From assembly GCA_009667805.1 (NCBI GenBank), contig CM019063.1, positions 191,514,661 through 191,578,660 on the forward strand: 64,000 bases of DNA, in the 5' to 3' direction. Positions 48,420 through 59,468 of this stretch are shown piece after piece. The notes under the pieces are model-generated. The model worked only from the letters and a program-made list of their open reading frames with translations. It searched no databases and was not told where the DNA came from. This DNA comes from Leptobrachium leishanense (taxonomy: Eukaryota > Chordata > Amphibia > Anura > Megophryidae). Made by a program: the position numbers and the translations under genes. The number at the start of each line of letters is the position of its first letter. The stretch's first letter is position 1.

Positions 48420-49850
48420 AGCGCCACAATATATCCTTTCTTAAAACGGTTGTCAAAAATTGCACGGCATATTCAAGGTGTGGCCTTACCATTGATTTAT
48501 AAAGAGCCAAAACTATCAGGGTTATTCAGAGAGCGGTGAAAAGCAGGAGAATGACTGGAGAATGGAAAATTCTAGGTCAAAATAGCCGATTTGGAAAGTG
48601 AGATGAATAGGAGAATTTTTCTGGTTTGGCTATTTTGACCTAGAATTTTCCATTCTCCAGTCATTCTCCTAATTTCACCGCTCTCTGGATAACCCTGTTT
48701 TCATCCCGAGAGTGAATTCCCTTTTAATGCATGACAATACCTTGCTGGCCTTGGCGAATGCTGTTTGACATTGGGCATTGTTACTTCATTTGAAGTCTAT
48801 GATTATTCCCAAATCCTTCTCCTGCTTTGATTTTCCTAACTTGGTACCATATAGGGTATAAGTGGCTTGTGTGTTAATCACTTCAAAGTGCATAACCTTG
48901 TATTTATCTACATTAAATTTCATCTGCCATTGAAGTGCCCAGTTCCCCAATCTATCTAAATCCCTCTGCAGTGAAGTAACATCCTGCTCACATTGTATTA
49001 CTTTTCCTAGGTTTGTGTCATCTGCAAACACTGACACATGACTTTCGATGCCTATTTCAAGGTCATTTATAAATATATTGAATAGAACTGGACCTATAAC
49101 AGACCCCTGAGGGACACCACTTACCACTGCTGTCCAGCTTTAAAATGTACCATTTATGACCCCTCTCTGTACTCTATCTTTTAGCAAGGTTTCTGTCCAA
49201 GAACAATACTTTTAATCTAGACTAATTTTCCTTAATTTAAATAGTAACCTCATGTGCGGAACTGTGTCGAATGCTTTGGCAAAATCCAAGTAAATCACAT
49301 CCACTGTGACCCCCTGATCTTTACTTCTACTTACTGATTCATATAATGCAATTAGGTTAGTCTGACATGATATTTGTTTCATAAACTCATAATGTAATTA
49401 GCAAAAATCAGCATAACTAATAATGAATTCCTAAATATTTTCCCTTCTTAACTCCTCAAATACTTTCCCAGCCACAGATGTTAAGCTGTCTATAATTCCC
49501 AGACAGACATTTTCAACCTTTCTTGAATATAGGGACTACATCAGCTTTTCTCCAATCCTCTGGTACGATTCCTGAAAGAAAATAATCTTGAAAGATAAAA
49601 AAAACAGAGGTTTACATATTTCAACACATAGCTCCCTCAGTACTCGCGGGTGAATGCCATTTGGCCCTGGGACTTTGTTCACATTCACTTTGTTTAGTTG
49701 CTGCAACACTTTTTCTTGAAAGATTTTGTCAATGATTTGCATGTCTCCGGTTATAGGTTTCTCATTGATAAATACTGAAGAAAAATCATTCAAACTTTCT
49801 GCTTATCTTCATCTTCAGTTAATAACACCCTTGACTCCAATTTTAGTGAA
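48420..49850 (-). pseudogene. CR1-type reverse transcriptase fragments
   Basis: The 49536-49793 frame carries NKVPGPNGIHPRVLREL, the CR1 RT entry motif. The 48786-49127 frame carries SGVPQGSVIGPVLFNIFIND, VSVFADDTNL (FADD catalytic pair) and an EKDLGIIID-like end. The downstream CR1 text at 48420-48516 has a HLEYAV-like motif. RT would make the DNA copy at the target. Stops and frameshifts separate the parts. Confidence 0.88.
48517..48697. mobile_element. MITE family E, copy 2: near-perfect palindrome
   Basis: CAGGGTTATTCAGAGAGCGG at the left is matched at the right by CCGCTCTCTGGATAACCCTG. The internal arms CTGGAGAATGGAAAATTCTA and TAGAATTTTCCATTCTCCAG pair exactly. It is about 181 bp with arms over most of its length. 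Its transcript would fold into one long hairpin. TAT and TTT flank it. Confidence 0.88.
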
Positions 49851-50183
49851 CCTACACTTTCACTCTTGGGTTTTTTAGAATTTATGTACTTAAAGAATAC
49901 TTCCAGTTCTAGGTTTTATTTCTATTGGCAAATAGGGGATGTGTGTTTTCTGATCACACTATTCATAGGAGGTTATTTCGTAAGTGCCGATGTTACACTG
50001 GTGAAAATTGCCGGTATTACAAACCGAGAATTAATGTCATTTCATAAAGGTAAAATCCAAAGAGCAATAGGTGTAGCTTCTCTTGTTGCTCTTTAAACTT
50101 TACTTTCCTGAAATGCCAGCACTTACTGATTACTCAAACTAGTGCTGAAGACCGTAATGGACCAATGAGATGTACTCCTGCAG
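49851..50183. other. Unassigned apart from a family H hairpin
   Basis: Holds the hairpin at 50036-50116 and no coding pattern. Confidence 0.4.
50036..50116. mobile_element. Short hairpin repeat, family H copy 3
   Basis: GTCATTTCATAAAGGTAAAA and CCAAAGAGCAATAGG face TTGTTGCTCTTTAAACTTTA and CTGAAATGCC. The centre GGTGTAGCTTCTCTTG corresponds to GGTGCAGCTTCTCCTG in copy 1. Confidence 0.72.
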
Positions 50184-52250
50184 CACTGATTCCTAAACCT
50201 GTCTTCAGGACTAGGGATGAGCTGTTCGGTTCGATTCGAACTTTGGCCGTTCGCAAGTTTGCGAACTTCGAACTTTTTGGCGTGTTCGGTTCGAGTTCGC
50301 AAAATTTTTTTTTAAAAAAAGTATAAAAAATGATTAAAAAAATACTAAAAAAATCTAGAAATAAAGAGACTCTTTACTGCAGAATATTATAAGCAACGGT
50401 TTATTAGATATTGAATTAAAAACTAATGTGTACGTGCAAAGATTCTCACCTCTAAATGACCTGTGTTCTCAAACGGTAAACAACAGGTGTTTTTAGTCTG
50501 GTCTAATGAATTTGATACATTGTATGTATGTTGACTATACTGAGGGTGTGGTGTCTGCTTTCGCTCATCATGTTTAAACGCGATTTGAAGCCACATTTTA
50601 TTAAATTACCCAGACATATTAGATATCGTTCTTTCCGGCAAGATTCATAATATATCATTTTTATATGTATACGTCATGTCCTGGCTGTATATTATGACAA
50701 AAAATGCAATAAAAATTGAATTTTTAATCTGCAGTGTGTAAAGTTTTTTTTCACATTTTAGCACATGAGCGTTTGCGGTTATGTTTTCTATGGGGTGCGC
50801 TTGTACAAAAATTAGAAATGGGGACTTGTTACATTTTGTGGGGGGAATTACGTGATTTATAGCAAACGCACCCCATTGAAAAAATCATTAGGGCAGCATC
50901 ATTGTTCACATTATAATTGAAATGTGAACAATATTGCTGCATTAATAAAAATAACACACACAAAAAATTACAGTTTTTTTTTTACTTTATACCTGGTCAT
51001 GTTGGGTATCATTCGAAAGGCCATGCTCAGGCCTTTCGATTGACACACTCCATGACCCCCTAGCTGCCTGGAGATATCAGGGTTCAAATGAACCCCCTAT
51101 CTCCACCAGGGGATTCCGGGCAGCTAGGGGTTCCCCAGCTATCTGACGTCATCACGCTATGCGTGAGGACGTCAGGCAGTGAGGGGGGACCCGGGGGTGG
51201 AGCCGCCATCCAAGATGGCGGCCCCCACCGGAGCTAGGCCGCACTTCGGCGCTGAAGTGCAACCCGGTGCCTAAGGGGTTAAAGGCAGGCACTGCTTAAA
51301 AGGGGAGACTCTCTCCTTTTAAGCGGTGCCAGGCTTTTTTTTGTGGGACCTCCCGATCGGGAGGGAGAGGGATCCGAATGGATCCCCCCTCCCTTCCAGG
51401 CGATCTCCCGGTATTGCCGGGGGGGGTCGCCCGGAAATGACGTCATTGCGCATGGCGCGATGATGTCATTATGTCGGGAGGAGCTTGACTTCAGCGTCTG
51501 AGGACGCTGAAGTCAGAACGCCGTGAGACCCCGGACAGAGAGGTGAGTATCTCCGCCGGGGGTCCCGCAAAGCTGATGATGTGTGGGACACGTCCTCCTC
51601 AGCATACAGCGGGAGTAACTGAGCCCACACGTCGTCAGCAGTGAAGGGGTTAAAAACTTCTTTTTTTTTAAACTTTTTGTCCTTGTTGCCTGTCCCCCAG
51701 GGTACTACCCGGACCTGAACATTGTTTTTAAAGGTTTCTATACATCCTAGAAATCCGCCACTTCACGGGCAGGTTATGGGGACCTCCTAGGCACGATATT
51801 TGAAGGAATTTTTCGTTTTTATTTTCAACCCTTATTTCATGGAAAACTCACTGTCCCTTTAAAAACGTTTTTTTTTTTTACTTTTTATCCTTGTTTCCTG
51901 TCCCCCAGGGCACTACCCGGACCCCCATACACCTTTAATGGCAAATATCTAGCATATATGAACCCCTTGGAGGGCACTGTAAAAATCGAATTTTGAGTCC
52001 CATTAACTTGTATGGAGGTCGAATTCGAACTTCTGAAAAGTTTGAGTTCGAATGCGAACCAAACTCGGGGGTGTTCGGCTCATCCCTACTCAGGACCCAA
52101 TAATAGGCCAGGTTTTACAGATCACCTTGGGGAAATGCAGACTGAATACTGCAATCATTGAGCAGCAAATCATTTCACCTGTGCAGTGCTTCTGATATCT
52201 TGAAAACCTGGTCTGTCAGTGAGTCTTGAGGACAGTTTTGAGAAACACTG
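50184..52250. mobile_element. hAT MITE related to 10609-10789, split by a larger hAT
   Basis: The left 28 bp (CACTGATTCCTAAACC...) and the right part (from about 52097 to GAGAAACACTG) match the two halves of the 181-bp MITE at 10609. Flanks TCCTGCAG and TTCTACAG agree at 6 of 8. The interruption is the 1877-bp element at 50212-52088. Confidence 0.75.
50212..52088. mobile_element. hAT-like non-autonomous element with 8-bp TSD
   Basis: Starts TAGGGATGAGCTGTTCGG and ends GTTCGGCTCATCCCTA. Flanks TTCAGGAC (50204-50211) and CTCAGGAC (52089-52096) agree at 7 of 8. There is no transposase frame. The interior holds a GC-rich cluster of hairpins (51100-51530, including CTCCCGATCGGGAG and CTTCAGCGTC..GACGCTGAAG) and a direct duplication (51655-51720 and 51866-51926, both with CCTGTCCCCCAGGG). 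Confidence 0.88.
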
Positions 52251-53009
52251 TTCTACAGGAACCTTGCGTGAAATCCGGAGATAAGATCCCAGTTGATGCC
52301 AAGTTCTGGCTGACCCTAAAGCTGCAGTATTGGGCTTATGAAAAAATAAACCTGTTTCTAGGAATGTGTTTGGTAACAGCAGTCGCCCAGAGGGGATCTT
52401 GTGAAGAAGGTACAGCAATGGTCACATACAAATTTCATGTACAAACTTCCTGAATTGGTTCAGAGAAGACCATTTTAAAATATGTCTCACGTTATTTGTT
52501 ATTTCATAGTCACCCATTGATTCCTGCTCAGGGATGATCAAGCCATGAATGAATGATGTGTCGGGGAAAAGAAAATAAAACAAGGTACAATATTATTATT
52601 TTCTAATTGGTAATGAATATAATATATATATATATATATACACATATACACTAGCAGAGTCAGAGGGTCTGTTTGAAAATTTTTCAAAGGCTTCTATATG
52701 GAGGGCTTTCTGTGAATAAGGTATTGTCACAATTGAGGACATCAGTATCTTAATGACACCAGAATTAAAGAAAAAACTGACAGAAATTAGCTGTAAATTA
52801 CATTTCGAAGGAATCAATTACTAAACTAGTGCTTGAAATAAACACTTCAGAAGTGAAGAGGTGTGGCCCTCACAGCTGCTGCAATGTGACGGTTAATCAG
52901 GTCCTGGGTGGGCCCACTCTATCCAATTTGTTTATTTCAAATTACTAAAATGTGGGAGGATAATGGTCTAATAAGGAGGTCCTCTTACCTATGCCAAAGA
53001 GATCTTAAA
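52251..53009. other. Unassigned stretch with an AT microsatellite
   Basis: (AT)n at about 52620-52640 followed by ACACATATACAC. Otherwise no coding or repeat ends recognised. Confidence 0.4.
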
Positions 53010-53024
53010 TGGTCATTTACAAAT

Positions 53025-54111
53025 TGAAGGGAAAATAGTAAGCGCCACTGAACACGTCGTGACCACCCAAACTCCAATGCTATAGTGGCAAATAGTGGTT
53101 TCCCCATCACCATTGAATACAAAGAAAAAATACGTATCTGCTAAGCGCAAAATCAAATGCTCTGGAGTATAGATGGCTCAAGCGGGTCTGCAATGCATCA
53201 TATGGTTACTTGAAAGAAGCAAACACAATATACATAGTGCAAATATGCAATAAAAATTTGTTGAATCAGTATGTATGCAAGATATTCCACTTGCAAACGC
53301 TGAGCCCCAACACCGGCTCTGAGTGGAACTGCGCCTCTGGGTAATTTTTCTTCCTCCTTGTTTGCAGGTGACCCCCACCTTTTCGTGGCAAAGATCTCCA
53401 AATACCATAGAAAAGAGGATAGAAAAGGAGGCACTCTCCTAGTATAAATCCAACTTAAATTATAAAGGACTATGTTGCTGAATGAAAACTCACCCTTGGT
53501 GGAACTACCATAGCTCAAGGTGGAATGCCCATGGATTTTTTGGGGAGAAAATCCAAAGAAAAAACCGTTCTGGATACTGGGACGCGGTCTTAAAATATTT
53601 ATTAATATTTATAATATTTATTAACAAAGTTTAAAATAAACAAATAAGCATGACTGCCAGGACGCGTTTCGCTGCTCCAGGCAGCTTCCTCAACTGGTTC
53701 AGTTGGTTCAGAAACAGCTATGGTAGCTCCACCAAGGGTGAGTTTTGATTCAGCAAAATAGTCCTTTATAATTTAAGTTGGATTTACACTAGGAGAGTGC
53801 CTCCTTTTCTATCCTCTTTTCTATGGTATTTGGAGATTGTTGCCACGAAAAGGTGGGGGTCACCTGCAAACAAGGAGGAAGAAAAATTACCCAGAGGCGC
53901 AGTTCCACTCAGAGCCGGTGTTGGGGCTCAGCGTTTGTAAGTGGAATATCTTGCATACATACTGATTCAACAGATTTTTATTGCATATTTGCACTATGTA
54001 TATTGTGTTTGCTTCTTTCAAGTAACCATATGATGCATTGCGGACCCGCTTGAGCCGTCTATACTCCAGAGCATTTGATTTTGCACTTAGCAGATACGTA
54101 TTTTTTCTTTG
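53025..54111. mobile_element. Retroposon-like unit with 395-bp inverted arms
   Basis: A 15-bp direct repeat TGGTCATTTACAAAT at 53010-53024 and 54112-54126 brackets 1087 bp. Inside, 53121-53515 and 53716-54110 are near-identical inverted copies (395 bp each) around a 200-bp spacer. Variable-length duplications, inverted partial copies and a hammerhead-like motif in the spacer suggest a Penelope-like element or a derivative. No RT is present. Mirror frames in the arms (53178-53408 and 53823-54053) are shadows, not genes. Confidence 0.75.
53655..53700 (-). ncRNA. Hammerhead-ribozyme-like motif
   Basis: On the minus strand the order is TTGAGGA (53687-53693), a 5-bp stem GCTGC/GCAGC with a short loop, then GAAAC (53666-53670) running into palindromic ACGCGT and GTC. 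This matches the hammerhead core CUGANGA - helix II - GAAA - helix III - GUC, with the short ACGCGU helix III that works as a dimer. The first core base is U instead of C, so this copy is probably inactive. Hammerheads are known in Penelope-like elements. Confidence 0.55.
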
Positions 54112-54126
54112 TGGTCATTTACAAAT

Positions 54127-54784
54127 ACTGAACCTCTGTAACAGATATCTCTGATCCCTTCACGCAGACACTGCAGAACCTACACTGCCAGTCTTTAGAA
54201 CAGCCAGAAATCTAGCAAAAGACAGACACACAGAAAAGGAAGGGTCAAGAACAAGCCGGAGTCAGAAGTCAGAGAGGGAAGTCAGAGAGGGTAGCCAGAC
54301 AGGCCTAGGTGCAGTACACAGGGTTAAACAAAATATTTATAAATATATATGACAGCCAAGAGAATGGTCCGTAAATGCAGCCAAGGTCAATACATGGTAA
54401 AACAGGAATAGCAAGGGATAATGTCGACAGTGTCCAGAACAGAGCAAAGGTCAATAGACGGAGATATAGGACAAGCTAGGGTCACTAGCTTGGAGAGTAG
54501 TCAAAACCGAGTCAGGGCAATACACAGTAAAACAGGAATATAATGAACAAGAACACGCTATGAGGAAAATTAACTTCCCGGCTTTTGATTCTGGTGGGCG
54601 TCTTGTCTTCAAGCTGCACCCCCAGCATCATCGACCGGTGTCCAGTTTGTGTCATATGAGGGACCAAAAAACCCAGAAAGAAGACTTGCCTTTCAGTACC
54701 ACAGACCTTTGATGGTGGAGCTTGCATGTTGTAATGGGATAGGTGAACACATCCTACACATGTACATATAGTAAGACTACGGCG
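54127..54784. other. Stretch with an LTR-like remnant
   Basis: Holds the LTR-like text at 54220-54565 and no genes. Confidence 0.4.
54220..54565 (-). mobile_element. Possible gypsy-type LTR remnant
   Basis: On the minus strand the text has repeated TTGACC/CTGTTTTAC words (CCTGTTTTACCATGTATTGA and CCTGTTTTACTGTGTATTGC) similar in style to the R-U5 of amphibian gypsy LTRs. No TG...CA boundary or duplication was found. Weak support. Confidence 0.35.
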
Positions 54785-54890
54785 GGGGCTATACAGAATG
54801 TGCCTGTGTTTGCTATTGTTGCAACAGTGACAAAAGTCAGCTTTTGTCACTGTCGCAACGTGAAGAACAGGCACTTTCTGAATAACCCCT
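54785..54890. mobile_element. MITE family E, copy 3: short foldback
   Basis: GGGGCTATACAGAATGTGCC faces GGCACTTTCTGAATAACCCC, and the centre is a palindrome: GTTGCAACAGTGACAAAAG with CTTTTGTCACTGTCGCAAC. The terminus resembles GGGTTATTCAGA of the other family E copies. Confidence 0.75.
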
Positions 54891-54913
54891 AAGTGCTGGA
54901 TAAGACCTTATTG

Positions 54914-55048
54914 CAGGGTTCTCAAACTCTGGCCCCCCTGATGTTTCTGAACTACAACTCCCATGATTCCACGGCCATCTATTGCATTCAAAGCATTCTG
55001 GGACTTGTAGGCAAAAACATCTGGGGGGCCGTGAGTTTGAGATCCCTG
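54914..55048. mobile_element. hAT MITE with perfect 8-bp TSD
   Basis: 135 bp, CAGGGTTCTCAAACTC at the left and GAGTTTGAGATCCCTG at the right, with CCTTATTG duplicated exactly (54906-54913 and 55049-55056). It contains AACTACAACTCCCATGATTC, a motif of a common vertebrate hAT MITE. Related copies at 56098-56240 and 59861-59965. Confidence 0.92.
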
Positions 55049-55052
55049 CCTT

Positions 55053-55156
55053 ATTGCGTATTCTGTATACGTTGTCGGTGATGGGGAACAATATTTAATT
55101 GTTTGTTCTTTGTAAGATGGTAGTGTGTGTGTACATGTGTCTGTGAAGCCAGAGAT
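55053..55156. repeat. 104-bp segment duplicated at 56455
   Basis: Begins ATTGCGTATTCTGTATAC and ends GTGAAGCCAGAGAT. The second copy at 56455-56557 has the same order with a few changes. Not a known transposon to me. Confidence 0.88.
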
Positions 55157-56097
55157 TTACAATGACGATTATTTATAAAGTGCGAACATACGCCACCGCA
55201 TTGCACAACAGGTAGGACAAAACAAAAATAAAATTGAAAATAAGTTTGACATAACAACCCTAGAATGATTTACCCAAAAATATAATAAAATAAGAATTGT
55301 ACTTCCCATATGTGGGTCTTGTAAATTCAGTTAAAAAAATGTGTGTAAAATGAGATAATTTTATACTTTCCTCATACATTGCACCAAAATAATACCTCTG
55401 TGACATTGTCTGTCTGATGACATAGGTGCCATTTAAACCAGTGGTTTCAGCCTCCCCTTGCAAAGACAGTCTCATGCCTCATTATGAACCTGGAAAGTGC
55501 AGAAAAATGTGGATGCACTGTGTGTGTATATGTGGAATTGATGGGAAAAACTGTGCTCTATTCCAACCAAGCAATTAAGTTTACTAGTAAGGCCATCATA
55601 TGTAACGTTTCTAGCTGCAGCGTGGTTTTACCGTTCTTCACTGTATATTAGCACTTTCTATACTTTGTATGGGAAGTGTTAATAGCGGGCCAACTAGAGA
55701 ATGGCAAACTATTTATTCTTGGCTAAAAGTCCCTGGTGTTGAGCACGTTTGCAAAATCACGTAACACAAATAACAATGTCAAAAATCCCTTACCTCTGAT
55801 CTTCTAGTGCAGAGGTAAGTGTGATCCTCGGCCATATGCAGAACACTGGGAACAAATAGTTTCTGCTGTCCTTCTGCGGCTCTGACTCAACCTCACTTAG
55901 ATGAGCTTGCACAGCGTCATCCAGGAGATGATACCAGTGACGGCTCCAGTGCCAGTATCAGTTAGCGGCTCCCTTCTGCTATGATTCAAGACATTAATAC
56001 AGCAAATCAGTTGTGATAGAGTGGGTAACACGGAGACCCTAAGGGTTGTCGACTCTGCCAATATTTACCTTTTGCAACTTGTTGTTATCACCTAAAT
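55157..56097. other. Unassigned stretch
   Basis: No coding or repeat ends recognised. Confidence 0.4.
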
Positions 56098-56240
56098 AAC
56101 GGATCTCAAACTCTGACCCCCCCCCCCAGGTGTTTCTGAACTATACCTTCCATGATTGTCTGGCTGTTTATTGCATTCAAAGAATTCTGGGAATTGTAGG
56201 CACTAAACATCTGGGGGGGCCAGCGTTTTACTTCCCTTGA
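56098..56240. mobile_element. hAT MITE, degraded copy
   Basis: CTCAAACTCTGACCCC, CATGATTGTCTGGC and AACATCTGGGGGGG follow the same order as the MITE at 54914. Ends and duplication are eroded. Confidence 0.78.
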
Positions 56241-58452
56241 TTAAATCATAATAGGGGCAGATATCTTGTTATTCACTATGATATGAAAATGTATAGACTC
56301 GCTTGTACCTTTCTTTTGATGAAACAGTAAACCTGATGAACACCAAAAGACAGATTCTGCACTGTGCTATATAAAATGTGTGGTTCACAAGTGACGGCTG
56401 TGTGTGATCGTGTGGTCTGTACACATGACGTCTTCTGCAGGGCAAAGCAATTTAATTGCGTATTCTGTATACATTGTCGGTGATGGGGAACAATATTTAG
56501 TTGTGTGTTTTTTGTAAGATGCAGTGTGTGTGTACATGTGTCTGTGAAGCCAGAGATCTCCATTTGTTTCTAAAAATGTTTGCCGTATGTATCAGCCTTT
56601 CATTCACAGCAAACCATCATTTCCACTTGAAGGGTAAAGAACGAGTTAACCTTAAAAATGTCCTCTTGGGAACGTTTGTCCGTTATTTAATCTGCAGGCT
56701 GAACATGTAGTTACAGCAACGGTGTGTGTGTGTGCGTGTGTGTAGGAAGATCTTTGCGGGAGAGAAGCTGCAGTGACCATTCTGCTATAATCCCAAATTT
56801 GTAGGTAAGGGGGTCTCCTCATCACCATATAAATAGCCCTTATTTAATCTAATTTACGTTCTGGAACAATTCCCTTTGGGGTTTTGGGTAGAATGTAATA
56901 TCTCCTCCTCTCTTTGTTCCTTACAAATAGATTTTCTAGATCCTCCTACTAGCTGGCGAGGGCTTTCGCTGTTGAATCCTTAATGAGCTCAAGCGCGCTC
57001 AGGAAAAAGCACTAACGTTGTGATCGTTCACCCCCCTTGCAATGCTGCCCGTCTCCATGCACTCACCCCTCTGCCACAGTGTTAATGACATGTTGCGGCC
57101 ATGAAAAAAATATCTGGTTGTGTATATAATGTGTATATATGTCTGTGTGTAATAGTACAGTACGTTGGCACATTGATGGAAAGTGAAGGTGGCACGTCTA
57201 TAAATCCTAGTTGCGGTGGCTTCACACGCTGTGCAGTGACGCATTTACGAAACAAGGATGCCTAAGGACGCATTCAACGCTCTGCATATACACTGGGCTA
57301 CTGCTTACTCTCTGGAACGAACGTACCCTGTAGGTGTAGAGTTTAATCCCTTGTGTACCAGAGTTCTATTCAACACCTCTGATATCTCTGTTAAGCAGCA
57401 ACATGTAGTGTCAATTTCATCCAGTACAGCCAATTAGACAAAGAAAAACCCAAGTTCCAATCCTTTTGATACTCGCTGGAATGAGTAATGCATCGCCTAT
57501 TGCCCTGCGATTTTAAAGGGTTAACTGGTTAACCCTGTCTTTTCTAGACATCTGTTTGATTTTCCCTTCACCGTCCAATTTATCACACAGCTGTCACTCT
57601 CCTGCCAACGTTCAGATATGTGGATCCCTGGAATAGATTCCTGGCAGTAAGGCACAGGAGTTAAATATAACAGAAGATCTATGTTGCGGAGTAAAGACAC
57701 GCTGACAAATATATTTATCTGTATAATTTTATATATGTATCTCCTGCGCTGTATAATCCTCCATTCCCCAAAACACCTCCTGGCGTTTCTAATTGATGTA
57801 TTGACACCGAAAGACGCAGATTGGAACTGCTGCTGTCAGCACAGATTTCAAGTCACTAGTGCTCTTTCCCAGAATCCTTATTGTTTGGATTTTTTTTTTC
57901 CAAAGACTAACCCTTTAGAAGCCAGTCTTGCAACCCGTGGAAAATTTTTAATTCAATCAAACAAATTAATATACCATATTATACTAGCAGGGGTCTTTCT
58001 AACCTGGGGATTTAGCTCGGAAAAGAATTGTTGAGTGCGAAGAACTGGAGGCATCATCGCCACATCGTATGTTTAATTCACAACTTCTACAAGGAAGTGG
58101 AAGTGTGCTGGGGAGAAAAAAATGTAGATAACTATTCACCCCAGGAAAGAGGAGCCCAGCGGCTATATGATGATGATTAGAATATTATTTGATTTAAAAA
58201 AAATCTAAGTTTCCATTCAATGCCGTCATAGGGAGGATAAGGAGCCAATTGCTACGTGGGATTTCTGGAAGCGTTAAATGCGACCAGGATGTCTGAGGGG
58301 ACAGAAGAAGAACGTATATGTATAAACATATACACAAGAAAGATGTATGAAATGCCCTCATTTGTTCTTTTGACTGAATGTGGATGGATGATGAATACAT
58401 CACCAGTCAAGTGCATATTTTAAGACAATGATACAACAGCTATACAACAGCA
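56241..58452. other. Unassigned stretch, one duplicated segment
   Basis: Contains the second copy of the 104-bp duplication (56455-56557) and a (GT)n tract near 56724-56745. The palindromic GTTAACTGGTTAAC near 57522-57535 fits an HNF1-type site, but that is only a motif. The 117-codon frame at 57681-58034 shows no domain. Confidence 0.35.
56455..56557. repeat. Second copy of the 104-bp duplication
   Basis: Matches 55053-55156. It lacks the hAT MITE that lies immediately left of the first copy. Confidence 0.88.
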
Positions 58453-58723
58453 GTGCTTTATAGACATGTTCATTTCGCTTCATTCCAAATCAAATTCGGA
58501 AAAAAATTATCATTTTCGTAGTTTTCGGGAGCATTTCCGAAAACAAAAATTGTCCGTCCGAAATTTCGGATCGATCCAAAAATAAGAATCGCAGAAACAC
58601 AACGAAATCGATCTGAAATTATTCAAAACAAAATAAAAATGGAACGAAAAATGATCTGAAGCGGGAAAATTACAGATCGAAATGATCTGAAATGAAAAAC
58701 AAAAGCAGAACGCAATTATCTAA

Positions 58724-59172
58724 GGCTAGGGTCAGACGAGCGTGATTTCTATGGACTGTACGTCCGTGCACACGGACGTACGTCAGTATGGAAGACGCAG
58801 TAGTGGCCACACAGTCCGTTTATTCACTGACGTATATGTTTTGACGGATGTAGGAGGGAAAATAAATTAAAGAGCAAAACCATTTTGTCCGTGAAAAATG
58901 CTGGACGTATAAATGCAGTCCGTCTGACCACGTTCCATCACTCACACACAAAGCTATGCAGACGTTGCAGACGCAGCGCACTTTGTGCGGCCGTTCTAGG
59001 GGATGTACGTTCTTGCCTGCCTTGCGTCCGTTTGCCGCGGCCGTTGTGCGTCCGCAGTTCAGTGCGGACGTACTTCATGTGTCAGGCTCCAATGGACTTT
59101 CTTTCATGCTATCACGGACGTACTTTTAGGCGCAATCACGGACGTGAACACTACGCTCGTCTGACCCCAGCC
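58724..59172. mobile_element. CpG-rich MITE, family A copy 5
   Basis: 449 bp, GGCTAGGGTCAGACGAGCG at the left and its near complement at the right (CTCGTCTGACCCCAGCC). TAA precedes it and TTA follows. The interior GAAGACGCAGTAGTGGCCAC is shared with copy 3. Confidence 0.88.
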
Positions 59173-59261
59173 TTAAACGAAAAGAAAACGTAACTGAATG
59201 ATCTGAAACGAAAAAAAAAAAATCGGAACGAGATGATCCAAAACTAATTATAATGCAGCAT

Positions 59262-59468
59262 TTGCATCCACACTGTGGGGAAGCACCGCACTGCAGTATA
59301 ATTAAAGCAGCATATGAGTCCTATACATGCAGGGAAGCACCTCTCTGCAGTATAATTAATGCAGCATATGAATCTAGTCCACACACTGCTGTGAAGCACC
59401 TCTCTGCAGTATAATTAATGCAGCATATGAATCCACACACTGCTGGGAAGCACCTCTCTGCAGTATAA
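59262..59468. repeat. 60-70 bp tandem repeat
   Basis: Three to four units with GGGAAGCACCTCTCTGCAG, TATAATTAATGCAGCATATG and ATCCACACACTGC, inside the hAT-like element. Confidence 0.9.

Larger units (their letters stand above)
45648..49850 (-). mobile_element. CR1-type LINE, minus strand, interrupted
   Basis: On the minus strand the RT domain starts near 49800 and the 3' end lies at 45648. The 3' end is recognisable by GGGGTCAAGAAGGAATTTTT and a tail ending CTATGTAACTATGTAA. A block between about 46013 and 48410 that includes Tc1 copy 3, and the palindromic MITE at 48517-48697, are later insertions. The coding text is heavily decayed. Confidence 0.82.

Noticed and set aside
53178..54053. Two similar 76-codon frames on opposite strands
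   Set aside because: They are the same inverted-repeat arm read twice; the similarity comes from DNA duplication, not from protein conservation.
57522..57535. HNF1-like palindrome GTTAACTGGTTAAC
   Set aside because: A single short motif without conservation data is not enough to call a regulatory element.
57681..58034. 117-codon frame with hydrophobic start
   Set aside because: No domain or splice context; a length that occurs by chance in 64 kb.
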